Under the pieces are notes generated by a model. The model worked only from the letters and a program-made list of their open reading frames with translations, made no database searches and was not told where the DNA came from. Shown one piece after another: positions 1 to 9,210 of a stretch of 36,970 bases of DNA. The stretch is taken from positions 1-36,970 of the forward strand of contig LRSR01013118.1 in the NCBI GenBank assembly GCA_001579985.1, given 5' to 3'. The DNA is from Hypsibius dujardini. Its lineage: Eukaryota; Tardigrada; Eutardigrada; Parachela; Hypsibiidae. Both the position numbers and the translations under genes were made by a program. How positions within the stretch are numbered: position 1 is the stretch's first letter; each line of letters opens with the position of its first letter.

Positions 1-90
1 AAAAGTACGGATCCTTCTTCAGGCAATACATTTGTTTTTAACGGCGTTTCTAGTGTTATAGCTTTCACCGCTTTACTTAAATGTGCTTAG

Positions 91-2122
91 GCAAGGGAGC
101 ACTTGTTGTCGCGTTGGAACCATCGACGAGAGCCGGCTTCGTCGCTGGCTGATATTCTGGGTCTTGAGAATAGCTCCCCTTTATGTGAACCAGGTATTTT
201 TTATTCCAGATTTCTGTTATTATTTTAGGATTTATTTAATGTTTTAGCAATTTAAATTCCTATAGTTAATCGTTAGTCGTTGTTTTCTCTCGTTGTCTGG
301 ATGAAGAAACGGGGAAGCTTGCACTCAATGTCGTAGGACAAACTCTCCCATCGGAATGTGTTACAAATCTGGAGATATTTCTCAAGGCCGCGGTTTGGAC
401 GCCACCGCCCATCGTCGCACCAAAATTCGCACCTACTCCAGTTGAAGGTTTTAATTAGTTACGCAAATCTAAATAACAATAAAAGTTTTTTTAATTTGTT
501 GCGGTTCTTTGAAAGAACTTAAAAAACAAACCCATCTAACGCCTCACTGTTATATCATCTTTAACTTAAGCGGTTTGTAAGCCCGCGTGGGTTTACGGAG
601 ATTGGGGAAATTGGAGGGAGGGACGGCATGATGCCTGAACTATATTTTAATACGAGGGGCACTCCAAAAGTCTTGGCACGCGGTCATTTATTACTCTGCG
701 CCAAGCTACTGTTTTTCGAATCACTCACCATGGATAGTTAGAGCATGGTTCATAAGCGAAAAATCCGAGTTTCACGGACTTGCATTCCGGGATCTGAGAA
801 GAGGAATTTATGTTGAAAGACATACTTCTTAATGCTATTAGAGCCCCATATTAAGTTGTTATACATGGACTTATATGCAGACAAACAAAATTTCGCTAAT
901 GAATAAGACAAGAGGCACTTCCCTACAGCCAATTACTGCACTTCGCACAAGATTCAGAAAATAGATTGGTAAAGACAGCATGACTAGAACAAATGCCGAC
1001 ACTCTGTTTAGGACAACAATCAATCAATCAAGCCACAAATCAATGAATAAAGCGAAGCTAAAACACTCCGCATGATTTCATGCCGCAGGGTTCGTCTTGT
1101 CGACCTTACCTTTTCTTAACCTTGCTGGAATTCTTTTATCTCATCAATACTTACAAGGGAATTCCACCACTCTCGAAGGTGAAATCTTGCACATCCGTTA
1201 ATTTTTACCGTGTGTCTACATTATGTGATGCTTATTCCATCAAGAAAAAAGAAACGTGTTGAAACAATTTTCTAATAATATAAACGTATTATACCGCGTC
1301 AGTTGATTGCTAGATGTGCCGGTGCTACTACAAACTATATAGTCTTTGTCAACGACAGAAACGAACTAGTACCAACTGTAGAATAAATCAATCAACTGAC
1401 GCGGCATACGGTATCATTAACAGCGCCATCTATGTACCACCACGTAGTACATTTTTATTTTTAAAAAATTGTTTCCACACGTTTTTTTTATGGGAATAGC
1501 ATCAAATAATGTGGACACAAACTATAAAATTAATGGATGAGCAAGATTTCACCTTCGAGAGTGGTAAAATTCCCTTGTAAGTAATTCTCTAACTGGGCTG
1601 TTCGGGCAATGAGGAAAATCGTCTGACCATCCCTCATGGAATGGCTGCAACGCTGGACATAATTCACGTTTGCATTGCCGTTAACTACTTTTCGCTGGAA
1701 AACTTTTTCGAGGCCTTTAGCCTTAGTCCAATAAAACTCTCAGAAATAATGTAAAGTTGCTGATTTAAATACTTGTAATACCACAATTGGAACGCGCCTT
1801 CTAGTCGCGATATAAAGGACCGAGTGCCAAGACTTTTGGAGTGCCCCTTGTATCATTTTAAACGTAATTCGTACGCTTTTTAGCCTTTCTTTTTCCTTTA
1901 TTAGAAGACAAGACACCGGTCCTGGTAGTGACCCGAGAAAACCCAGCAACGGTCATCATCGACTTCACCTATCCCGTAACGGCGTTCCTTGCGGCTTCCA
2001 TCACCATCAACCTACTCGACGGAAAGGCCGCATCTGATTTCATCAACTGCGATTCCGGAAGGACCTTTCAGCATCACCTGCCAGACTGTGCTATCGGAAA
2101 CTTAGTTTCGTCTGCCTTATGA
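91..2122 (+). CDS. 3' part of an unrecognised multi-exon gene
   Basis: I do not recognise this protein. Three open exons fit together: 91-193, 307-447 and 1905-2122. Exon 91-193 follows a TTAG acceptor and ends CCAG|GT in phase 1. Exon 307 follows a pyrimidine-rich tract and restores the phase. Exon 1905 follows an excellent acceptor (CTTTCTTTTTCCTTTATTAG) and also needs phase 1, which a G|GT break at 447 supplies. The joined C-terminus is proline-rich (WTPPPIVAPKFAPTPVE), then a beta-like, valine-rich stretch (TPVLVV, ATVIIDFTYPV), ending at TGA 2122. The weak point is the donor at 447 (GTTTTA). If it is not used, the frame reads to TAG at 456-458 with AATAAA at 478-483, so an alternative is a gene ending near 500 plus an orphan exon at 1905. 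The gene enters from the left edge, so its 5' end is missing. Confidence 0.5.
478..483 (+). terminator. possible polyadenylation signal AATAAA
   Basis: AATAAA lies 20 bases after the TAG at 456-458. It would end a short form of the gene entering from the left. It is intronic if exon 307-447 is spliced to 1905. Confidence 0.35.
653..1850. mobile_element. mariner-like element, about 1.2 kb, no intact transposase
   Basis: The two ends are inverted copies. The left 27 bases begin CGAGGGGCACTCCAAAAGTC and the right end read inward begins CAAGGGGCACTCCAAAAGTC. They match at 26 of 27 positions, with further matches (GGTC.TTTAT) inside. Both ends are flanked by TA (651-652 and 1851-1852), the target duplication of Tc1/mariner elements. 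The length, TIR length and the 'AGGG....CAAAAGT.TTGG' style of the TIR all suit mariner. No convincing transposase frame is visible. A separate foldback at 1149-1582 sits in the middle, so the element was probably broken by insertion or is non-autonomous. It occupies the last intron of the gene at 91-2122. Confidence 0.7.
1149..1582. repeat. foldback (long inverted repeat) nested in the mariner-like element
   Basis: The outer arms, about 125 bases each (about 1149-1275 and 1456-1582), are inverted copies at roughly 80% identity. Both contain CTCTCGAAGGTGAAATCTTG or its complement. An inner pair of arms (CCGCGTCAGTTGATTG at about 1296-1311 and its exact complement at about 1390-1405) continues the palindrome. 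No coding capacity is seen. Confidence 0.7.
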
Positions 2123-2186
2123 AAATACATTATTTAGAGAGTACTATTTTGGAACTTTTAATCCTAAGCGATTTTGCTGGAAAGAC

Positions 2187-3635
2187 TCAGATAAAATAGT
2201 CATAAGAAAAGTATTTACGTAGAAAAATAATGGTCGTTATAAGAGTAAGAAGAGACCGCAAATTTCTGGTTTTCTGGGCTGAACTGAAAAGTGGAACGTA
2301 GCAGCGCGCTTGAGTGACCCACCAATCATGGATGTCGGGGTAGGTGGACTGGATAGCGGGCACACGGTTGATAATCTCACACAGCTGGCAGATATCAGTG
2401 CGGTCTTGATTGTAGGCAACAGGGATTCGAGAATGCTCGGAAAATTGTTTCCACTTGAAATGCTGCTCGTACTCATCCGGATTGCGGGAGAGATAGTGCA
2501 GATGCTCGGCGAGCTTCTTAGGTGAGACGAAATCGGCGACATTGAGAAATGAGTTTGGCGGCAGGAGGGCGTTGTAGTTGCCTTGACCGAGAACGATGGG
2601 CAGGATATCGTGAGAGAAGGCACGGAAAGCCTTTTCGGTCAAGTAATCTTGGCATAAGCTGTAATTATACGATCAGATAGTTTGTTTTTACATAACTTTC
2701 TGCAAGCCAAACACACGACAAAAAAAGTAGCCGACAGACACACAATGGTCTAAAAACAATAGTGCTTTCAGACATCGACAGAAAACTAGAAAAGTAGAGA
2801 GAGAGAGACACAGAGACAGAGAGATAGAGACAGACAGAGACAGACAGGCCGACAGTTAGACAAACAAACAAAGAGACAAGGGTGCGTTGAATCCTTACGC
2901 ATTTTCGAATGCCAGGTAAAATCGGTATTCGCTAAACTGTTTCGTGCATTCCCATTCCCCCCTTGGGCAAGTTTTGTTGCCGCATCCGCCAATCACATCA
3001 ACGGGAAAGTACTGCAACAATTCAGATATGTAGAGGTCCCTGTTACTGGGCGCTTGACAGTTCGAAATCAGGGCCAAGGCCTTGTTCTTCTTCTTTGCGC
3101 GACTTGCTCTATCTCCGCCGAGATTTGGCTGGTAAGAATTCATATAGTATGTGGCAAGTACGTCAGAGTCATGGCGGTACGTCCAGGTCAGGTTAAAATA
3201 TCCCTTATAAGGCTGCTGCCGAAATCGGCCAAGGTGTTTGAACGGGGACTCCAGCAGATAAAACACAAACGACTGATTGACGCTCCTGGTCAATGGGAGG
3301 TCGGTTGCCTCAAGATCCGCATGAAAAACGACAGCCGTGCTGTCATGCAGGTAGCTTCTGTCACTGGTGAGGAAGCAGTTGTGGACAGGACAGGAATTAA
3401 CAACGTCAAAATTGATGTGTGTGCTAAAATCGTCTCCGAAAAACTTTGTCCAAAACAGGATGACTTTTCGGGTGTCGCCTAATGCCATCATACGTCGCAA
3501 TGGTTCGACGTGCCCGTGATGAGGTTCAGCATAAAAAATTTGGCGAACCAGGAAGAGACAAAGTAATGCAACTATTGCTAATCCCAAAAGCCGGCGAAGA
3601 GTGAAGGCCTGGCAGAAGGTAATAAACAGAGCCAT
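2187..3635 (-). CDS. alpha-1,3-fucosyltransferase (GT10 family)
   Basis: Golgi type II enzyme that moves fucose from GDP-fucose to N-acetylglucosamine in glycoprotein or glycolipid glycans. Exon 1 is 3635-2899 and exon 2 is 2658-2187. The intron runs from 2898 to 2659; its phase-2 donor GC|GTAAGG joins TTACAG|C. The 402-residue product has a short cytoplasmic start, a membrane anchor at about residues 15-32 (LLGLAIVALLCLFLVRQIF), a stem, and sequons NQS, NLT and NKT. The junction rebuilds the GT10 acceptor/GDP-fucose motif: FYLAFENA from exon 1 continues as LCQDYLTEK. This is followed by PIVLGQGNY, LLPPNSF and a late cysteine pair (ICQLC). The ATG is set by an in-frame TAA two codons upstream. 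The last 25 residues are hydrophobic and look unlike the family, so the final codons may be spliced differently. No AATAAA is seen downstream. Confidence 0.9.
2790..2880. repeat. GAGACAGA-type microsatellite in the fucosyltransferase intron
   Basis: Degenerate purine-rich run of GAGA, GACAGA and GACAGACAGG units. On the gene's sense strand it is a TCTGTCTC pyrimidine run upstream of the exon 2 acceptor. Confidence 0.8.
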
Positions 3636-4453
3636 CCTTTATTTAGCATCCTGTTTGGCATCATTTAGCCAACTTTTCACCATCTCTGTGGAGACGTGTT
3701 AACTGTTCGAAGACTCACATAGAATTGCGTGCAGCGTTGATAAGGCACTGTTGTATGTATGTTATCGGTGATCCACTGCACAGTGAGCACCGCAAGAAGA
3801 TCTTCATATCTCCCATACGCGTATCGTACGTGACGATACTTAAACAAATAAATCGAGATGATAAAAATAGCTTTCGAAGTTTGAACAAGTGTTACTATGA
3901 ACGGCTAAATATCCTTTCGAATGAGACGAGAATAAATTTTAGACCGGGTCGGGTTTTGTCTATTTTGACTTTTATGAGCGGCTTAAAAGTATGTATAATG
4001 TGGTTTAGTTTGATATACAATATGTGTGCTAGCAGATAAAAAAGAGAGCAAGATGTCAATTATTTTGTAGCGATATACCGCATTGACCTGGCCTCACTGG
4101 CGGACAGGAAAGTTATATAGGAAATCGAAGCGAAAAATCAAACCTGATTAAACCTCATTTCCAACTCTTTCCAAGCAATTTCCAAACCATTCCCAAACCA
4201 TTTAAAAAAATTCGCGAAGTACAACGGCAATGTATCTAATTTATGAAAATAATTCGAAGTGAAAACATGGACAAACGCTAACGAAACTTGAATCCAAAAT
4301 TAATTTAACTATTTATCTTTGTAATTTTTATTTAATTTCGGATGATAGTCATAAACACACCATATGAAAGGTATCTTTCTTCATCCAGCTTTATTATGGA
4401 AAGAAAATTATTCTATGCAAAAGCCATGACTTTGGATTGTTGTGAGTTATACA

Positions 4454-4702
4454 CACGTGGCCACGTATATACCATAACTAGACTCTACTCTGTTGTACAA
4501 AGTTACGTCATATCAGAAACGGGGTGTACTGCTTTCTTTGAAAGTAATGTAATACATGGATGTACAATCCGTATAATATCTTTGTGGTTTCTTAATGTAC
4601 TGGTCTCACGTGACACGTCACAAGAGACCTCAGGAAATTTCGACATACACTGCGTATTCACTGCCTGCTCTTTGGCGGATCATTTCCCTCATCCGTCACG
4701 TG
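4454..4702. promoter_or_regulatory. cluster of three CACGTG E-boxes
   Basis: CACGTG occurs at 4454-4459, 4607-4612 and 4697-4702. The last two sit in near-identical, oppositely oriented contexts (CTCACGTGAC and GTCACGTGAG), close to the GTCACGTGAC site bound by MiT/TFE and USF-type bHLH-Zip factors. They lie 700-970 bp upstream of the TATA box of the small gene at 6166. Regulation is an inference. Confidence 0.4.
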
Positions 4703-5081
4703 AGGTTCAACGAAACGCAGTGTACACAGCGTGCGCCAGAAGATGAAATTGTTGATGCCGTTGGCATACTCCAATCTTTGACCGGTCGCATTTTTGGACG
4801 TTCCACGATGGCAAATCGCCAAATCTCCTTCTCCTTTTCTTATGCACCTACAACTTGGCCTACTAAACAGCCAATCACAGGGCATGAAAAACAGAAGTCA
4901 ACGCGCAGAGTACCATTTGATCATGTGGACAGTGGGTTAACCGCCTCTCGGCATATACAGGAACCAATCATCGAAAGAGCGACGTGTTGGATAGGCCGTG
5001 TGCACGCAACCTTAGGACGCGTTCGCACGTGCAAACAAGTTGATCTATCTTGTGTTCGTTCCTGTGTCGGTGAATATGTGT

Positions 5082-5168
5082 ATGTCTGTGTCTGTATCTG
5101 TGTCTGTGTCTGTGTCTGTGTCTGTGTCTGTGTCTGTGTCTGTGTCTGTGTCTGTGTCTGTATCTGTG
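5082..5168. repeat. TGTGTC hexanucleotide array
   Basis: About 13 near-perfect TGTGTC units with TGTATC variants at both ends. The same hexamer (as GACACA) recurs at 16565-16747 and 18780-18930. Confidence 0.9.
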
Positions 5169-5423
5169 CTTCCGGATTGTAATGGTCTGTGCATGCGTGC
5201 CTTTTTCTGTTTCTGTGCCTATGCCTATGTATCGGTGTTTGTATCCGTGTCCGTGCTGTGCCTTGTGGGTGCACATTTCTTCGTGTGAGTTTGTATCTAT
5301 GTGCTTCGGTCTGCTTTCACCTTTTGATCAGCCACTACCACAACCTTTGATATTTCGGGTGCGTAAAAGGTCGTGCCGTACTTGGTTGCACGAACGCCCT
5401 CGGAGCATGGAATGCGTTGACTG

Positions 5424-5524
5424 TATATAAATGTCGGCAAGCTAATCTGCGTAGTACCTTTCATGCTTCTGCCGTCTGTTTTACACCCTGACCTCCTGTA
5501 CACCGTTTCCCAGTGACAGATAAG
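5424..5524 (+). promoter_or_regulatory. TATA promoter and non-coding first exon of the small gene
   Basis: TATATAAA at 5424-5431 predicts transcription starting near 5455. The presumed 5'UTR exon ends at 5524 with an ideal donor (GATAAG|GTAAGATAC). The partner acceptor is ATTTTCAG at 6134-6141. Confidence 0.6.
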
Positions 5525-5819
5525 GTAAGATACTTTTTCCGTTGTTTACCAGCTACTTCCGTTCATTTTTCATAGAAATTTTTGTATAATGATAAAATAT
5601 ACAAATATATATTATGTATATGTAATATAGATATAATATTATGTATCCTTATAGTCGTAATGTTTTACATCACCCCATTCATAAACAATGCTTGCAATTT
5701 GAGTTTTTAGCTGAAAAGGAACAGGGACTGGGAGTATATTATCGTCGCGCTCTAATACCATGACCGTTCGCTCCGCCAAGAGGTTAAAGATCATTCATCT
5801 TATTTACTCTTATAAGTAT

Positions 5820-6015
5820 TTTTAAATATTATAACACTTAAAATATCAAATAATAAATGTGAAATAATAAATCCTAAACGTTAAATGGTTAATATCAAAT
5901 GTTGAATGTTGAATTTTGTCAGTTAAATATTGAATAAAATATTAAATGTTGAATATTAAATATTAATTACCTATTACCTACTTACCAATTACCTATTATT
6001 AGTAAATATTAAATA
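5820..6015. repeat. degenerate AT-rich repeat in the 5'UTR intron
   Basis: Repeating variants of AAATATTAAATGTTGAAT, then ATTACCTATTACC units. It fills the middle of intron 5525-6141. Confidence 0.7.
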
Positions 6016-6165
6016 CTATAATGATCCGCGGTGTCCCTGTCAAAGAAATTAAGAAATTTACAGAATTTCACCAAACCGTCTACTAGCTCCATTTTACATT
6101 GTTTGTGGCAGTGACTGGTGAAGGTTCCTATTAATTTTCAGGCAAGCATCTTTCAAACTGACAAC

Positions 6166-6465
6166 ATGTACACCAAACAGGATCTGGAGCGGTTGACAGA
6201 CGGCCAGCTAGCGGGGATCCTCGAGGCGGTCCACCAGTCGACCCTCGGTGAAAAGCCGGACATGATGGCCCGCATCCTGCACTACCTCGCCTCGCTGCCA
6301 ATCAATCACGACGGTCGTATTGTTCTCGCTGCGGCGGTGAAGAGGGCTCTGCTGTCAGCGTCAGCCCACACTGCCGGGGCATCGAGCACTCCTAAGTCGG
6401 ATCAGCAGGAGCCGTCGCCCAACTACAGTGACGATGATGACTCCCCGCTAGACGTGGAGAACTGA
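6166..6465 (+). CDS. small acidic-tailed protein, 99 residues, complete gene
   Basis: I do not recognise the family. The ATG at 6166 is the start in the exon that opens at 6142, right after a TTTTCAG acceptor; an upstream in-frame ATG at 6118 falls inside the intron. The N-terminal two thirds is predicted helical (MYTKQDLERLTDGQLAGIL, then a segment with PDMMARILHYLASLP and VLAAAVKRALLS). The last third is a disordered Ser/Pro/Asp tail with SDDDDSP. There is no signal peptide or membrane segment, so it is probably nuclear or cytosolic. The gene is complete: TATA at 5424, 5'UTR intron 5525-6141, stop TGA at 6463-6465 and AATAAA at 6538-6543. GC content is clearly higher than in the flanks, which supports real coding. 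Function unknown. Confidence 0.8.
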   Translation: MYTKQDLERLTDGQLAGILEAVHQSTLGEKPDMMARILHYLASLPINHDGRIVLAAAVKRALLSASAHTAGASSTPKSDQQEPSPNYSDDDDSPLDVEN

Positions 6466-6537
6466 CCAGCTAAAAAGGCACTGCATGTGACATGGGTATT
6501 CCTAGTTTAACTGAGACAACAAAGCGTGTGCTATGGC

Positions 6538-6543
6538 AATAAA
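6538..6543 (+). terminator. polyadenylation signal AATAAA
   Basis: AATAAA lies 73 bases after the stop of the 99-residue ORF, a usual distance. It is followed within 30 bases by a T-rich stretch. Confidence 0.7.
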
Positions 6544-6559
6544 GTCGACCCATTTATTA

Positions 6560-6990
6560 TATGATTTATAAACCTCACGTGCACTGTTTTCACTATCACC
6601 GTTGTATTGCTTTAAGTAACGCTGCGGCTGGAAGTTTGTTGGTCTAATATTCTGTCTATGTTTTCCAAACAAGTGTTTATGATTTATTATTTTTTTGTAA
6701 AAGATTATATAGTAATCTTTCGTCTTGTGTATTCTGTAATGTATTCGTAAAACTAGCTAGCCTGGTAACTGTAAAAACCGCACGTATAAAAACATTTATG
6801 AAATACCTGCGTTGTACGTTCACTTCGTTGCCTCATTGTGGATGGTTTATCCGCTGAATGTGGTGGGGCTCTGTTTTCCAAGGGCCATCGGGATTTTAAA
6901 AGGTTTTTAAAACTTTAGTTTTCGATTAAGTTTGAGGTTTGTTCAAGTATAACATTATGTCTATTAATGACTTCAATATTTTTAGTACAA
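6560..6990. other. intergenic, no gene seen
   Basis: AT-rich DNA without open frames of note, between the small gene's polyadenylation site and the repeat block. Confidence 0.5.
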
Positions 6991-7134
6991 TGAGTACTAT
7001 CAGTAACTACGAATCGTTATGGAACATTGAAGAATAGTCCCAGTTTGATGGAAAAACTGAAAGTTTTGAAAATTCTTTGAAATCATGGGGGGGCTGAAAA
7101 GCAGACCCCACAACCCCCACAGGTTTCAATATGA

Positions 7135-7262
7135 TCTGGAAGAAGAGACCCAATTTTGGGTTTAATTTTGAAAAAAATGCATTTTGTCTCTTTGCCCAAC
7201 CCCCTGGCCCTATCGTCAGGGGTTCTGGTTCCGACTTGTAAAGGGCTTAGGCTTTAAGTTCC
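7135..7262 (-). repeat. dispersed repeat, copy 1 (inverse orientation)
   Basis: On the minus strand this stretch reads TCGGAACCAG, ACCCCT, AGGGGGTTGG, CAAAG, TGCATTT, TTCAAAATT in order. The same words occur in the same order at about 36688-36775 on the plus strand, roughly 75-80% identical by eye. It lies in a repeat block (about 7000-7650) that also holds weaker inverted matches (GGGCTTAGGCTTTAAGTTCCC near 7244 versus a complement near 7610-7635; AACTTGATAATT near 7338 versus near 7535). It looks like a non-coding transposon family member. Confidence 0.6.
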
Positions 7263-7748
7263 CTCTTCCCCTTTCCCATTTCGGCTACATTTAGTTTTTT
7301 GAGGACTGACCAATGTCCTTTTCAGTGATTATAATAAACTTGATAATTTTGGAAAGCCCATTGTTCCTCATTCTCCAGGTATAAAACTCGACGTTTGGAC
7401 ATTGGTAGAGTAAATGCTGCGACCAAAACTGAAGGGGTGAAGAAAAAAGGGGGAGTTTTCTTTTTTCGCTTGAAATTCGTACGAACAGGGTCTAGAGTTT
7501 CATTTTTTTGTGAGAAGGAAACTTAAAAATCAATCTTCCAATTATCAAGTTAGGGAACAACGATTAACATCGAAAAATCCCAAAGTGGGAGGAGACAAGA
7601 TGAGCAAAAGGCAGGGGGACTTGTAGCTTAAGCCCTATTAAGGGCCCTAAACGAGCCTCTGTTGAGAGCCACGCTCTAAGGTCCGGATGCGTTAGAATGG
7701 TCCTTCGTGAAGTGGGTGGATTTTATTAATGATCTCAGGATATATCTC

Positions 7749-7821
7749 GGCTGTGTGGCCCAATGGTTAAGGCGCCTGACTACGAATCAGGAGATTGGGC
7801 GTTCGACTCGCCCCATAGTCA
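7749..7821 (+). tRNA. tRNA-Arg (anticodon ACG)
   Basis: A 73-nt cloverleaf without intron. The acceptor stem GGCTGTG (7749-7755) pairs with CATAGTC (7814-7820) using two G-T wobbles, with discriminator A at 7821. The D arm is GCC/GGC around AATGGTTAA. The anticodon stem CCTGA/TCAGG encloses CTACGAA, giving ACG at 7782-7784 (reads CGU, and CGC/CGA after A34 deamination). The variable loop is AGATT. The T arm is GGGCG TTCGACT CGCCC. Internal A-box (TGGCCCAATGG) and B-box (GTTCGACTC) promoters are intact. CCA is not encoded, as in eukaryotes. Confidence 0.95.
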
Positions 7822-7824
7822 TAC

Positions 7825-7838
7825 TTTTTGTTTTTTTT
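7825..7838 (+). terminator. RNA polymerase III terminator
   Basis: TTTTT followed by G and TTTTTTTT starts 3 bases after the tRNA 3' end, a normal Pol III stop. Confidence 0.85.
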
Positions 7839-7839
7839 A

Positions 7840-9085
7840 CAGGTCGCCTTCGTCATGAGTACCCAACCACTGCAAACTGAGCAGCTGTTCGTAAAACCTC
7901 TGCAAAACTGCAGGAATCTTTTGATCTTAAAATATCTACAAAAATATCTACAAAATAAGTGTTATACAGTGGCACTACGTTCAACAAACTTTACACTGTC
8001 CAGACCGAAAAACTGGAAATGCACCAATGTGCGAATTTAAAATAGCTACAAAGGTAATATAATTTAAAAAGTCTAAAGCTTTCAGAGAAATTTTACTTCA
8101 GTAGAAAAAGCTTTTCAGGGATAGTTTCATAAAAAGCAACCCTAAAAAAACCCAGTTCCGCAAGCCAAACCCATTAATGAATTTCAACAACGCACTTCCG
8201 GTAAATTCAAACTTTGTGGATTTGTGCCGAATTACATTCTAGTAAATGATTATAATATTTCTGGTATGATATGGTATTTAATTCTGAAAATAACATTTCG
8301 ACAATTTTAAAACATTAATCTGTATTACACCGTTTTAACTGGTGTTCTTTCCAATCGTCATCCAAAGTTTGTGTTCTCATGACCGAGAGCGTAGTTTGAA
8401 TTTGGAACTATTTGATTTAATGATTTCTCATTTTAAATGTCGAACGTCAATGACAATCCAATGGTGATAATCAGAATCTTTAAAAGATGCGCCAGCGGCC
8501 AGCCTTAACGAATTTTTAACGTGTCAATTGTTTGGTCCAGATAGTCCATCCATTTCAACTATTTTCGCTTGTCGGGACTGACTAAAGTAAGTAAGGTAAG
8601 TTCGGTAATAAATTTGAAACGAGCACGGAGATTTTGCAACCTTTTTACTCTTCGGGACTTTTTTAAATAATAAGGTAAGTTTTGTAAAAAAATTTAAATT
8701 GGCTAGGAAATAACAGATTGACGACATTATATTTAGAAATGTAAGCTGCTCAACGGGGTTTCTCTCTACGGAAATAAAATGTCACCCATTTCGCGGATTT
8801 TAAGAGAATAATAAATGCTCTTCAAGCCAGCATTTCGCTTTTCTCCCTGACTGACATGAAGGATGTCCTGAAGCTGTTTTATTTTTACCCTGACAGCATC
8901 CCTCAGAAACCTCGCCATAATTTCTGCTTACAATATACACAGGAAGTGCAACATCAGCGTAAAAGAACTTTCAAACATTTTTCCAGTATTTCAACGCCCT
9001 TGGTAATTGCAATTCCAGGCACCCCGATACTCACAAGTATTGTGCCCATCCGTAAACTTGAATCCGAACTAGACCACTCCCTCAG
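7840..9085. other. intergenic region without a supported gene
   Basis: Open frames here (for example 8856-9149) have no splice partners or recognisable motifs. A diverged tandem duplication is present at 8561-8706: two units share CTTCGGGACT or CGGGACT, then AAGGTAAGTT, then AAATTT. Confidence 0.5.
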
Positions 9086-9089
9086 TTAC

Positions 9090-9126
9090 TATAAATATTC
9101 TGATCTGTGCAATTGCGGTCTCAGTT
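9090..9126 (+). promoter_or_regulatory. candidate TATA/initiator promoter of the ionotropic receptor gene
   Basis: TATAAAT at 9090-9096 is followed 31 bases later by TCAGTT at 9121-9126, matching the arthropod initiator consensus TCAKTY at the right spacing. The first ATG downstream (9211) opens the exon proposed as the receptor start. Confidence 0.4.
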
Positions 9127-9210
9127 TGGCTTTCAAGTCATCTAGATAAATTTACCTGCGGCTGCGTGCCTCTGCTGGACAATTGTGCGCCTTTTATTCG
9201 AGACTTAACT

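Larger units (their letters stand above)
3636..5420. other. gene-poor intergenic region
   Basis: No convincing gene is seen. Long open frames at 3725-4039, 4342-4746 and 4595-5182 lack splice partners and recognisable domains; the last runs into a microsatellite. Visible features are CACGTG boxes, CCAAT at about 4869 and 4964, and the hexamer array listed separately. Confidence 0.6.

Noticed and set aside
3725-4039. 104-codon plus-strand frame
   Set aside because: Composition is like random AT-rich DNA. No domain, no splice partners, no promoter.
4595-5182. Long plus-strand frame of 195 codons
   Set aside because: Its second half is translated TGTGTC hexamer (a VCVCVC repeat) and the first half has no recognisable motif or splice logic.
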